Shown in pieces: positions 35,115 to 43,329 of a stretch of DNA of 64,000 nucleotides. The translations under genes and the position numbers were made by a program. The notes beneath the pieces were generated by a model. The model saw nothing but the letters and a program-made list of their open reading frames with translations, had not been told where the DNA came from and made no database searches. Source of the DNA: Hymenobacter terricola (GTDB lineage: Bacteria > Bacteroidota > Bacteroidia > Cytophagales > Hymenobacteraceae); contig NZ_JAGEMO020000023.1 in the NCBI RefSeq assembly GCF_017921975.2, positions 124,001-188,000 of the forward strand. The letters are read 5' to 3'. Numbering within the stretch: position 1 is the first letter of the stretch; every line of letters starts with the position of its first letter.

Positions 35115-35708
35115 GGTGGTTCCGTTATGCTGGACAGTTTAGGGTAGTAGTTTGAAGAAGTTGTTGGTGAGTGTGATACGGGGTCTGGTAGCCGATGCTG
35201 GAGTGTAGCCGGTCGTAGTTGTAGTAGTCGAAATAGTCGGCGACGCTGGCCTGCGCGTCCGAGAGGTCGGCAAAAACGGGCCACTCGCGGAGTTCGGGCA
35301 CCTCCGTTTTGAGCCGGGACCACAGGCTTTCGGCCTGCGCGTTATCGTAGCACTCGCCGCGGCGGCTCTGCGAGCGCACGGCGTTGTGCTGGTGCAGCAG
35401 GGCGCGGCAGGCCTTGCCGCAGTACTGCCCGCCGCGGTCGGAGTGCACGAGGAGTTCCGGGGTGGGCGGCTGGGAGAAAAGAGCCCGCTGCAAGGCGGTG
35501 GTGACGAGTTCCGCGGGCATGGTGTCCCCACGTGCCAGCCCACGACGTGCTTGGTGCACTGGTTCTGGAAAGCACACAAGTAGGCCCAGGAGCCGTTGGC
35601 CAGCGGCAGATACGTGATGTCCGAGACCCACACGCGGTTGGCCTGGGTGGGCTTGGGCGGGTCGAGCAGCCGGTTGGGGGCGCTGTCCAGATTATCTAGA
35701 CCACCTCA
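35112..35708 (-). mobile_element. Internally deleted IS3-family element
   Basis: Both ends survive: TGAGGTGGT-(9)-CTGGACAG at 35112-35137 and its complement CTGTCCAG-(9)-ACCACCTCA at 35683-35708. Only ~597 bp lie between, whereas IS3 elements are normally 1.2-1.5 kb; orfA and the first part of orfB are absent and orfB is frameshifted. No identical flanking duplication is seen (TTC against GTT). It is a non-autonomous derivative that could still be mobilised in trans. Confidence 0.8.
35125..35682 (-). pseudogene. IS3-family transposase orfB, 5'-truncated and frameshifted
   Basis: The remaining text begins NRVWVSDITYLPLANGSWAY (first catalytic Asp), changes frame near 35520-35530 at a G-run, then continues GDTMPAELVTTALQRAL, LLVHSDRGGQYCG (second Asp) and DNAQAESLWSRLKTE (Glu), ending YDRLHSSIGYQTP. 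All three DDE residues survive but not in one frame. The stop lies inside the left terminal repeat, as in intact IS3 elements. Confidence 0.85.
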
Positions 35709-35821
35709 GTTATCCACAGTCACCGAAAAGGCGCCGCAGCTAAGTCGACCGATTGAGTTTTGTACCAAGCTTTCGGTCAAATTCCTTAGCGTGCCATATT
35801 TTCCGTTTTCCGAGACGACCC

Positions 35822-36580
35822 CTATTTGCCCGTGTAACTGGCTACGAACTTTGCCGCCGCTTCCGCCGACGGCGCGAAGAACGACGGGCCGGCCAGCAGC
35901 GTGAGCTGCTGCACGGATGGCGGCCGCGCTGCGTTGCGCCCCGCCAAAAATTGCTGGGTCCGATATGCTTCCAGGGCCCCTTCCAGCACGGCGCGGACCA
36001 CATCGCCGGCGGGCGAGTCCAGGCCGGCGTCCTTCAGGTCGCTGGAGTGCGAGTAGCTGGCCACGCCCAGCCGCAACGCCTCGCGCATCCCCACCAGGCC
36101 CACTTTATGCATGGTGCTGCTGAAATCAATCCGGTGGCGGTCGCCCAGGCCCACCAGGAGCAGCTGCCGGGCCTTGACCGAGCCGGGCGGTGTTTCCAGC
36201 AGCAGCGTTTCCATTTCGTAGCCGTGAAAACGCCCGCTGCGGCGCAGCTCCGTGAGCAGCCCGCCCAGGGCTTGGTCTACATGCACCAGGCCGTTGAGGG
36301 CGGCGGGCAGCGCCGGGGGGGAGCGGTAGATATCGTCGGCGTTGTACTCAAACACGCACACCACCTGTAGGGGCGTTTCCTGTTCGGAGGGCCCCTGCAC
36401 CTTCACCCGCACGGCGACACCGCCGGCCTGGCCCACGGCTTTTTCGGTGCCCGCCGCCACCGGCGGTGGTGCGGCGGGTGCCGGCGGACTGGTCTGGGCC
36501 ACACTCAGGGGCCCACATAGTGCAAACAGCAGCAGGGCCATCACCGGGCCGCGCAAGCCAACCAGCAGGAGTTGTTTCAT
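35822..36580 (-). CDS. Secreted stand-alone M17 peptidase N-terminal-like domain protein
   Basis: A 252-residue protein; ATG at 36580 gives a signal peptide ending LCGPLSVAQ. After a Pro/Ala linker (residues ~30-50) comes a macro-like alpha/beta domain resembling the N-terminal domain of leucyl aminopeptidases (VCVFEYNADDIYRSPPALPA; ARQLLLVGLGDRHRIDFSST; LRLGVASYSHSSDL; VVRAVLEGALEAYRTQQFLA). The catalytic metallopeptidase half of M17 is absent and the frame ends normally, so it is probably not an aminopeptidase. Possible roles are ligand binding or regulation. It may also have been truncated long ago by the nearby IS3 element. Confidence 0.72.
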   Translation of the reverse strand: MKQLLLVGLRGPVMALLLFALCGPLSVAQTSPPAPAAPPPVAAGTEKAVGQAGGVAVRVKVQGPSEQETPLQVVCVFEYNADDIYRSPPALPAALNGLVHVDQALGGLLTELRRSGRFHGYEMETLLLETPPGSVKARQLLLVGLGDRHRIDFSSTMHKVGLVGMREALRLGVASYSHSSDLKDAGLDSPAGDVVRAVLEGALEAYRTQQFLAGRNAARPPSVQQLTLLAGPSFFAPSAEAAAKFVASYTGK

Positions 36581-36602
36581 GGGAGGGGAGGGGAAAAGAA
36601 AA

Positions 36603-36746
36603 ATGGGAAATGCTGGCGCCGGGGGCCCTGACAAGGAGCAGTCGGCCGAGGTGTACATGGCCCGGTTGCGGACCCTCGTACAGGAAATAGCCGAGTACGT
36701 GGCGGAACGGCCCCCCTGCCAGCCGGCCCTTCAACTGGATGTTTGA
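36603..36746 (+). CDS. Possible 47-residue small protein
   Basis: ATG at 36603, stop TGA at 36744-36746. The middle (SAEVYMARLRTLVQEIAEYV) would form an amphipathic helix. A purine-rich stretch precedes the start. It is divergent from the M17-like gene by only 22 bp, which leaves little room for two promoters, so it may be chance. Confidence 0.22.
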   Translation: MGNAGAGGPDKEQSAEVYMARLRTLVQEIAEYVAERPPCQPALQLDV

Positions 36747-36876
36747 GGGTAAAGCCAATAATAGCAAAGTGGGGCTCCCCGATTATAAGTTCATAGCGGA
36801 TTAGCGGGCCACTAGCGAGGCGGAAGCAGCGCATGCCGCTCCCGGCAAAGGTCGCTTCTGCCCCTGCCGGTTTACA

Positions 36877-36975
36877 TGGCCAAATCCTGTAATCGGAGGT
36901 ATATAGCAATGCTGCGCCAACAGCGACCAATGGCCTGCATCCCGCAAATGCACCTGTGATTACAGGGTTTAGCCA
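36877..36975. repeat. Inverted repeat, family R5, copy a
   Basis: TGGCCAAATCCTGTAATCGG begins the left arm (36877-36900); the right arm (36952-36975) is complementary at 20 of 24. The rest of the 36747-37068 gap shows no gene. The same motif occurs at 44372-44529 and, as a half site, at 48891-48921. It lies upstream of the carboxylesterase gene and could be a transposable palindrome or a regulatory site. Confidence 0.65.
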
Positions 36976-37068
36976 TTGCGCGCAGCCGGCGCAACGGTGT
37001 TCTTTGTGGTTTCGCCGGGCGGGGTAATGCCCGGCCGGATTTCTCGCCCGCTACTACTGCCGGAACAC

Positions 37069-37689
37069 ATGCATCAGCCTTCCATTCATACCGCCGGGCA
37101 GCCCCTGGCCACCGCCATCAACGTCCTCATTCTGCTGCACGGGCGCGGTGGCAGCGCCGCCGATATCCTCTCGCTGGCCAACCAGCTGCACGTGGCCGAT
37201 TTTGCGCTGCTGGCCCCGCAGGCCCCGCAAAACAGCTGGTACCCCAACTCGTTTCTGGCCCCGCCCGTGCAAAACGAGCCCTGGCTCTCCGTGGCGCTGG
37301 CCACCGTGTTCGACCTGGTGGGGAGCCTGGAAAAGCAGGGCATTCCCAAGGAAAACCTGTACTTCCTGGGCTTCTCGCAGGGGGCGTGCCTCACGCTGGA
37401 ATTTGTGGCCCGCAACGCGGCCCGCTACGGCGGCGTGGTGGCCTTCACGGGCGGGCTGATTGGCGACCGGCTTTACCCCGAAAACTACGCGGGCGCGTTC
37501 GCGGGTACCCCGGTTTTTATTGGCACCGGCGACCCCGATTTTCATGTGCCCGTGGAGCGGGTGCGGGCCTCGACGGTGCTGCTGACCAGCATGGGCGCCC
37601 GCGTGACCGAGAAGGTGTACCCCAACATGGGCCACACCATTTCACAGGAAGAAATCAGGCTGGCCAATGAATTGATTTTTAAAAAGTAA
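37069..37689 (+). CDS. Phospholipase/carboxylesterase-family alpha/beta hydrolase
   Basis: A 206-residue cytosolic esterase. ATG at 37069 (MHQPSIHTAG) is preferred to 36976, which would translate part of an R5 repeat. Motifs: LILLHGRGGSAADIL (oxyanion region), LGFSQGACLTLEF (nucleophile Ser), GTGDPDFHVPVERV (Asp) and YPNMGHTISQEEI (His), the family triad. It is similar in type to MhqD of the Bacillus quinone-stress regulon, which also belongs to this family. No operon partner is tight; the next gene starts 49 bp later. Confidence 0.9.
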   Translation: MHQPSIHTAGQPLATAINVLILLHGRGGSAADILSLANQLHVADFALLAPQAPQNSWYPNSFLAPPVQNEPWLSVALATVFDLVGSLEKQGIPKENLYFLGFSQGACLTLEFVARNAARYGGVVAFTGGLIGDRLYPENYAGAFAGTPVFIGTGDPDFHVPVERVRASTVLLTSMGARVTEKVYPNMGHTISQEEIRLANELIFKK

Positions 37690-37738
37690 GGGCGCGAAAA
37701 TGCCTCGCTCAGTCAGCTAATTTTACTCCCTTCCAACC

Positions 37739-38329
37739 ATGCAAAAAGGACGCCTCGAAGCCTTCAGCGACGGCGTCATCGCCATCATCATCACCATCAT
37801 GGTGCTGGAAATCAAGCGGCCGCACGGGGACACGTTGGCCGCCCTAAAGCCCGTGCTGCCCGTGCTGCTGGGCTACGCGCTGAGCTTCGTATACGTGGGC
37901 ATTTATTGGAACAACCACCACCACTTGCTGGCGGGAGTGACCAAAATCGACGGCCGCGTACTGTGGGCCAACCTGCATCTGTTGTTCTGGCTGTCGCTGA
38001 TACCCTTCGCCACGGACTGGATGGGCGAAAACCACTTTGCCCCGGCCACGCTGGCGGTGTACGGCGCGGTGCTGTTCATGGCGGCCATGACATTCAATAT
38101 TTTGCAGCGTAAATTAATTGCATTGAACGGTCCCGATTCGGTGCTGGCCCGCGCCGTAGCGCACGAATGGAAGGGGCGGCTCTCACCGCTATTCTACGCC
38201 CTGGGCGTGGCCGCCTGCTTCTGGAATGCGTGGGTGGCGGGCGCGATTTACGTGGCGCTGGCGCTGGGCTGGCTCGTGCCCAACCGCCGCATCGAACGTC
38301 CGTTACCTCCCGCTTCGGCGGCGGAATAG
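37739..38329 (+). CDS. TMEM175-family potassium channel-like protein
   Basis: A 196-residue six-helix protein. The N-terminal helix carries the family motif RLEAFSDGVIAIIITIMVLE (Arg, then FSD). It continues VYVGIYWNNHHHLLAG and LFWLSLIPFATDW, typical of bacterial TMEM175, which form K+-permeable channels as tetramers. It overlaps nothing and runs toward the minus-strand REC-reductase gene. Confidence 0.9.
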   Translation: MQKGRLEAFSDGVIAIIITIMVLEIKRPHGDTLAALKPVLPVLLGYALSFVYVGIYWNNHHHLLAGVTKIDGRVLWANLHLLFWLSLIPFATDWMGENHFAPATLAVYGAVLFMAAMTFNILQRKLIALNGPDSVLARAVAHEWKGRLSPLFYALGVAACFWNAWVAGAIYVALALGWLVPNRRIERPLPPASAAE

Positions 38330-38366
38330 CAACGTAGCGCGGCCATATCCGGGTCGGCGCGGCCGT

Positions 38367-40022
38367 TTACTCATCCAGGTACTGGTGCACGAATTTGATG
38401 GCCATGCTGCCCTCGCCCACGGCCGAGGCCACCCGTGCCATGGCCCCGGCCCGGCCGTCGCCGGCGGCGAAGAGGCCGGGCACGCAGGTTTCCAGCAGGT
38501 AGGGCTCGCGCGTCTCTTTCCAGGAGGTGGAGTAGCGCGGGTCGGCCACGAGGTCGCGGCCGGTGAGGAGGTAGCCCCGGCTGTCGCAAATGGCGAGGTG
38601 ACTTATCCACTCCGTGCTCGGCTTGGCGCCGATGAAAATGAACAGGGCGCGGGCGGGGTACGGCACGGGCGGCTGGCCGTCGCGCTGCAATACCACGGCC
38701 TCCAGCGCCTGCGCCCCACAGGCTTCGCGGAGCTGCGTGTTCGGCAACAGCTCGATGTTGGGGGCCTGGCCGATTTGGTCAATCAGATATTGCGACATGC
38801 CGGCCGCCAGGCTCTCGGCCCGAATGACGACGAATACCCGCGAGGCATACGTCGACAAATACATGGCCGCCTGCCCGGCCGAATTGCCGCCGCCGATAAT
38901 AAAAACCGGCTGGTTGAGGCAGCTCCGCGCCTCGGTCCGGGCCGCGCCGTAGTACACGCCGGCCCCGCTCAGGCGGTCGAGCCCCGGGGCCTGGAGGGTG
39001 CGGTAGCTGACGCCCGTGGCCAGCACCACGGCTTTGGTGCGAATAATGGCGTGGTCGCACAGGGTCAGGACTTTGTAGCCGTCCTGCACTTCGAGGGCTA
39101 CTACTTCGCTCGGGGCCATGAATTCGGCCCCGAGGCGGGTGGCCTGCGTCCAGGCCCGGTGGGTGAGCTCGGTTCCGCTCAGGCCGGTGGGGAAGCCCAG
39201 GTAGTTCTCGATGCGCGACGACGAGCCGGCCTGGCCACCGGGCGTTTCCTTCTCAATAACGAGGGTTTTGAGGCCCTCCGAGGCCCCGTACACGGCTGCA
39301 GCCAGCCCGGCCGGCCCGGCCCCAATCACCACCACGTCGTACAATTCATGCTGCGCCTCCACCAGCAGCCCCAGGTGGCGGGCCAGCTCCGACTTACTGG
39401 GCCGGGCCACGGCCTGGCCATCGGGGTAAATCACTGCTGGCAGGTCGTCGGGGCCCAGGCCGCTGGCCAGGAGCAGGGTAGCGGCCTCGGCATCTTTCTC
39501 GAAATCAAGCCACTGGTAGCCCACCAGGTAGCCGCTGAGGAAGTCCTTTAGCGCGTGCGAGCGGGGCGACCACTGAAAGCCAATGAGCCGCAGGCCCGCG
39601 AAGGCCGGCCGGTACGTGGCCTGCCAGCGCGCCAGCAGGTCGCGCAGGGTGGGGTAGAGCAGCTGTTCCGGCGGATTCCAGGGCTTGAGCAGGTAGTAGT
39701 CGAGCTCGGCCGTGTTGATGGCTTTGATGGCCGCCGTGGTGTCGGCGTAGGCGGTGAGCAGCACGCGCTTGGCCTCGGGAAACAGCTCGCGGGCGTGGCT
39801 CAGCACCTCCACGCCTTCCACGTCGGGCATGCGCTGGTCGGCCAGCACCAAGGCCAGCGGCTCGGCACGGGCGCGCAGCTCGTCGAGGGCGGTGAGGGCG
39901 GCGGGCCCCGAGTCGACACTCATGATGCGATAGTCGTGGCGAAACTCCTGGCGCAGGTCGTGGGCCAGGGCCGCCAGCACCTGCGGGTCGTCGTCAACGG
40001 TAAGGATGAGGGGCTTTTTCAT
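38367..40022 (-). CDS. Response regulator receiver fused to thioredoxin-reductase-like flavoprotein
   Basis: A 551-residue fusion. Residues 1-125 are a REC domain (ILTVDDDPQ, phospho-Asp in LVLADQRMPDVEG, Lys in YLLKPW). Residues ~150-230 form a linker domain; ~245-551 are a thioredoxin-reductase-like fold with VVVIGAGPAGLAAAVYGASE (FAD), VFIIGGGNSAGQAAMYL (NADPH) and GLFAAGDGR. The canonical CxxC (usually before the second GxGxxA) is absent: the segment reads YYGAARTEARSCLNQ. It therefore cannot be a standard thioredoxin reductase. It lies 25 bp downstream of a cyclic-nucleotide-domain kinase and is presumably phosphorylated by it. Confidence 0.92.
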   Translation of the reverse strand: MKKPLILTVDDDPQVLAALAHDLRQEFRHDYRIMSVDSGPAALTALDELRARAEPLALVLADQRMPDVEGVEVLSHARELFPEAKRVLLTAYADTTAAIKAINTAELDYYLLKPWNPPEQLLYPTLRDLLARWQATYRPAFAGLRLIGFQWSPRSHALKDFLSGYLVGYQWLDFEKDAEAATLLLASGLGPDDLPAVIYPDGQAVARPSKSELARHLGLLVEAQHELYDVVVIGAGPAGLAAAVYGASEGLKTLVIEKETPGGQAGSSSRIENYLGFPTGLSGTELTHRAWTQATRLGAEFMAPSEVVALEVQDGYKVLTLCDHAIIRTKAVVLATGVSYRTLQAPGLDRLSGAGVYYGAARTEARSCLNQPVFIIGGGNSAGQAAMYLSTYASRVFVVIRAESLAAGMSQYLIDQIGQAPNIELLPNTQLREACGAQALEAVVLQRDGQPPVPYPARALFIFIGAKPSTEWISHLAICDSRGYLLTGRDLVADPRYSTSWKETREPYLLETCVPGLFAAGDGRAGAMARVASAVGEGSMAIKFVHQYLDE

Positions 40023-40047
40023 AAAATAGCATTCCGGATAGGGGCAC

Positions 40048-41445
40048 TCAGCTGATGGGTAGCCAGACGGTAAACTCGGTGCGGCCGGGCTCGGAGGCCG
40101 CCTCCAGCCGCCCGCCGTGTTCCTGCACGATGTGCAGGGCAATGCCCAGGCCCTGGCCGGTACCTTCACCGGGCGGCTTGGTGGTGTAGAAGGGCTCGAA
40201 CAGGTGGGCCAGTACTGCGGGCGTGATGCCGGGGCCATTGTCCTGAATGCCGACGCAGACGAAGCCCGCCTGCTGGCCCACGCGCACCGTCAGCTCGCCG
40301 CCCTGGTCGGGCAGGGCATCCAGGGCGTTGTCAATCAGGTTGGTCCACACCTGGTTGAGGCTGCCGGCCTGGCCCATGATGAGCGGCAGGTCGGGCGCGT
40401 AGTCGCGGGTGAGGTGCCCGTTTTTTTGGCGCAGGGCGTAGGCAAACATGTTGAGCGTGCTGTCGAGCCCGCTGGTCACGGCCAGCCGTTCGCGGCCGGT
40501 GGCGCGGTCCATGTGCGAGTAGATTTTCACGTCGCCCACCAGAGCGCTGATGCGCTGGCCGGCCTCGCCGATGTCGCGGCTGAAGCGCTGGGCCGCCAGG
40601 TGGCCGCTGAGCCAGGCGAATGCCGCCGGCCGGGCCGCGGCCGGGAGCTGGGCGGCCACGGGTGTCAGCGCGGCCGCGGTCAGGTTGGCGGCGAGCAGGT
40701 CGGCGGCGAGGGCGTAGCCATCGGGGCAGCCCTGAGTTTCGAGCCAGTCGGCCAGCGCCTCTTCTTCGTCCACGGCGGCCAGCGCCGAGCGAATTGCGGG
40801 CCGCTCGGGCGTGAGCACGGCCAGGGCCGTGACGTTGGCCACGGCGTCGGCCGGCGGCACGGTGGCCAGGAGGTTCAGCAGCAGCGTCGGCAGCACCTGC
40901 AACGAGGCGGTGAGCGAGGCCGCCGCCCGGCTGATGGCGGCGGCCGGGTTGTTCAGTTCGTGCGAAAGGCCGGCCGAAAGCTTGCCCAGCGCCCGCAGTT
41001 TGTCGTCGCGCTCCTGGGCGCGGGCCTCGTCGCGGGCGCGGTCGCTCATAATGTCCACCAGCCGCTGCACCAGCAAGGGGCTCACCTGCTCCAACGCCGG
41101 AAACTGGCTGCACGGCAGCTGGAAAAGCGTGGTATCGCCCACCGTTACGCCCTGCTCCGAAGCCGGCGCGAGCCGGGCGTAGGGCAGCGCCCCGCTCAGG
41201 TGGCCCGGCCCGAGGCGGAAAACGGGCTCCGACCGGCCGTCGCGCAGCGTGTAAAACTGCACGCTTCCCGCCACCACGGCCACCAATTGGTCGGCCCGCC
41301 CATTGGCGGCCATCACGGTTTCGCCGGCGGCAAACCGGCGCAGCTCGCCGGCCTGGCCCAGCCAGTCCAGCACCTCGGGCGGCAGGTCCTGAAACGCGAT
41401 GATGGTGCGCAAAGCCGCCGGGTCGGCAGGCAACAGCTGGGCCAT
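40048..41445 (-). CDS. Cyclic-nucleotide-binding-domain histidine kinase
   Basis: A 465-residue soluble kinase without membrane segments. Residues ~10-125 are a cNMP-binding-like barrel (ELRRFAAGETVMAANGRADQ ... VFRLGPGHLSGALP). An insertion of mostly helices surrounds the H-box LGKLSAGLSHELNNPAAAIS (His ~160). The HATPase domain has VWTNLIDNALDALPD (N), DNGPGITP (G1), FYTTKPPGEGTGQGLGIALH (F/G2). It pairs with the REC-reductase downstream, forming a compact redox or cNMP-responsive module. Confidence 0.92.
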   Translation of the reverse strand: MAQLLPADPAALRTIIAFQDLPPEVLDWLGQAGELRRFAAGETVMAANGRADQLVAVVAGSVQFYTLRDGRSEPVFRLGPGHLSGALPYARLAPASEQGVTVGDTTLFQLPCSQFPALEQVSPLLVQRLVDIMSDRARDEARAQERDDKLRALGKLSAGLSHELNNPAAAISRAAASLTASLQVLPTLLLNLLATVPPADAVANVTALAVLTPERPAIRSALAAVDEEEALADWLETQGCPDGYALAADLLAANLTAAALTPVAAQLPAAARPAAFAWLSGHLAAQRFSRDIGEAGQRISALVGDVKIYSHMDRATGRERLAVTSGLDSTLNMFAYALRQKNGHLTRDYAPDLPLIMGQAGSLNQVWTNLIDNALDALPDQGGELTVRVGQQAGFVCVGIQDNGPGITPAVLAHLFEPFYTTKPPGEGTGQGLGIALHIVQEHGGRLEAASEPGRTEFTVWLPIS

Positions 41446-41495
41446 GAGCGAGGATGATAAAGCAGCTTATGGGCCGGCACCCGGCCGCGCCGCGG

Positions 41496-42497
41496 TCAGA
41501 TGCGCGCGGCCAGGAAGGCGGCCACTTCGGCCAGGCGGTTCGAGAAGCCCCATTCGTTGTCGTACCAGGCGGCCACCGACAGCAGGTTGCCTTCCTTCAC
41601 GGTCAGCGGCAGGTCGACGATGGACGAGTGCGGGTCGGCCACAATGCGCGCAGACGCCCATTCGTCTTCCAGCACATCCAGCACGCCCTGCAACGGGCCG
41701 GCTTTGGCGGCGGCCCGAAAGGCGTCGTTCACTTCCTGCACCGTGCAGTCCTTTTCGGTCACCAGGTTCAGCTCCGCGATGCTGCCCGTGCGGGTGGGCA
41801 CGCGGTAGGCCTTGCCGGTAATCTTCAGGTCGGGCCAGATGAACTGCAGGGCCTTGGCCGCGCCCGAGGACGAGGGAATGATGTTCTCGGCCGCCGCCCA
41901 CGAGTCGCGCCGGTCCTTCATGGGCTGGTCGGTCAGCGACTGGGAGTTGGTGTAGGAATGCACCGTCGAAAACAGGCCGTACTGAATGCCGAAGTTTTCG
42001 AGCAGCACCTTCACCACGGCCGCCAGGGCATTGGTTGTGCAGCTGCCCATGCTGATGATGCGGTGCCGGGCCGGGTCGAACGTATCGAGGTTGATGCCCT
42101 GGAGCAGCACGGCGTCGCAGTCGGCCAGAGACTTGCTGGGCGCACTCACCAGCACGTACTTCGCGCCCCGGTCGAGGTGGGCCTGCGCGCCGGCGCGGGT
42201 GGTGGCCCGGCCGGTGCAGTCCACCACCAGGTCCACGCCCAGCGCGGCCCAGTCGGGCACTTCTTTCGCCGAGTTGAGGTAGGCCATTTCCCGCCCGCCA
42301 ATGGTGAGCTGGCCCGCGCTGCCGGCGACGGGTTCGGGCCAGCGGCCGTAGTTGGTGTCCACCGCAAACAGGGCGGCCAGGGTGGCTTCGTCCCGAATGT
42401 CGGAAATGGAAACCGGGACGAATAGCTGGTGGCTCAGGCCCACCCGCAGGAACTGCCGCCCAATGCGGCCGAACCCGTACAACGCAATTTTTGCCAT
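41496..42497 (-). CDS. gap: Type I glyceraldehyde-3-phosphate dehydrogenase
   Basis: A 333-residue NAD-dependent dehydrogenase: YGFGRIGRQFLRVG (Rossmann), DTNYGRW, VDCTGRATT, YVLVSAPSK, the catalytic Cys in ISMGSCTTNALAAV, HSYTNSQSLTD, RVPTRTGSIAELNLV and WYDNEWGFSNR. It oxidises glyceraldehyde 3-phosphate with phosphate. The active-site phrase MGSCTTN differs from the more usual NASCTTN, and its neighbours are redox-stress genes, so this may be a second, specialised GAPDH rather than the main glycolytic enzyme. It is followed (18 bp upstream of its start) by wrbA on the same strand. Confidence 0.9.
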   Translation of the reverse strand: MAKIALYGFGRIGRQFLRVGLSHQLFVPVSISDIRDEATLAALFAVDTNYGRWPEPVAGSAGQLTIGGREMAYLNSAKEVPDWAALGVDLVVDCTGRATTRAGAQAHLDRGAKYVLVSAPSKSLADCDAVLLQGINLDTFDPARHRIISMGSCTTNALAAVVKVLLENFGIQYGLFSTVHSYTNSQSLTDQPMKDRRDSWAAAENIIPSSSGAAKALQFIWPDLKITGKAYRVPTRTGSIAELNLVTEKDCTVQEVNDAFRAAAKAGPLQGVLDVLEDEWASARIVADPHSSIVDLPLTVKEGNLLSVAAWYDNEWGFSNRLAEVAAFLAARI

Positions 42498-42515
42498 GAC
42501 AGAACGAGTTGCTTG

Positions 42516-43130
42516 TTAATTGGCCGCCAGCTTTTTGGCGATTTCGGCGGTGTGCTTGCCCTGGAAGCGGGCACCCTCCAGCTCGTTGGCACTGGGCTGG
42601 CGCTCGCCCTGGCCGCCGGCCACGGTGCTGGCGCCATAGGGCGTGCCACCGGTCACTTCGTGGTGGCCCATCTGGCCCTGCCAGGCATAGGGCAGGCCCA
42701 CGATGACGAAGCCGTGGTGCAGCAATTCGGTGTGGAACGAGCGGATGGTGGTTTCCTGGCCGCCGTGTTGGGTGGCCGTGCTCACGAACGCGCCGCCCAC
42801 CTTGCCCACCAGCGCGCCGCTGGCCCACAGGCCGCCGGTGGCGTCGAGGAAGGCCTGCATCTGGCCGCACACGTTGCCGTAGCGGGTGGGCGTGCCGAAG
42901 ATGATGGCGTCGTACTGCGTGAGCTCCTGCGGGGTGGCCACGGGAATGTGCGCGTAGGCTTTCTGCGCTTCGGTGGCCCCCATCTGGTCGAGCACGGCGG
43001 CGGGCAGCGTTTCGGGCACGCGCTTGATGATGACTTCATTGCCGGCTACTTCGCGGGCACCTTCGGCGATGGCTTCGGCCATTTTCCAGATGTGGCCATA
43101 GGTGGAATAAAACAGAACGAGCGTTTTCAT
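42516..43130 (-). CDS. wrbA: NAD(P)H:quinone oxidoreductase WrbA
   Basis: A 204-residue flavodoxin-like FMN protein: [20 protein letters not shown] (phosphate loop), [39 protein letters not shown] and [21 protein letters not shown], all WrbA hallmarks. It reduces quinones by two electrons and protects from redox cycling. It is probably cotranscribed with the GAPDH gene (18-bp gap). Upstream lie an R1 half-repeat and an R2 palindrome. Confidence 0.95.
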   Translation of the reverse strand: MKTLVLFYSTYGHIWKMAEAIAEGAREVAGNEVIIKRVPETLPAAVLDQMGATEAQKAYAHIPVATPQELTQYDAIIFGTPTRYGNVCGQMQAFLDATGGLWASGALVGKVGGAFVSTATQHGGQETTIRSFHTELLHHGFVIVGLPYAWQGQMGHHEVTGGTPYGASTVAGGQGERQPSANELEGARFQGKHTAEIAKKLAAN

Positions 43131-43171
43131 GGGGTGCGGTTTGGTGGTCAGATGTGATGATGTGCTTGGCG

Positions 43172-43317
43172 GTCATGCTGAGCGCAGCCGAAGCATCTCT
43201 GCCTCAGGAGTAATCAGGCCGCTGATGCGTTGTAGAAACGCACACTTGCGCCTCGTTGTTTGCACCAGGCGGCCGTCATCGTTCAACGACGAGACGCAAG
43301 TATGCGTCTCTACAACG
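43172..43317. repeat. R1 half-element followed by R2 palindrome copy b
   Basis: 43172-43200 is one arm of R1 (GTCATGCTGAGCGCAGCCGA) with no partner arm. 43228-43260 and 43285-43317 are the paired arms of an R2 element (core GACGCAAGTATGCGTCTC on the right). The chimera suggests that one palindrome inserted into, or recombined with, another. It lies between wrbA and the dioxygenase gene, both on the minus strand. Confidence 0.85.
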
Positions 43318-43329
43318 TGCCAGCGCTAA

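Noticed and set aside
38367-40022. Annotation of the REC fusion as a true thioredoxin reductase
   Set aside because: The CxxC of the reductase active site is missing, so only the fold is claimed.
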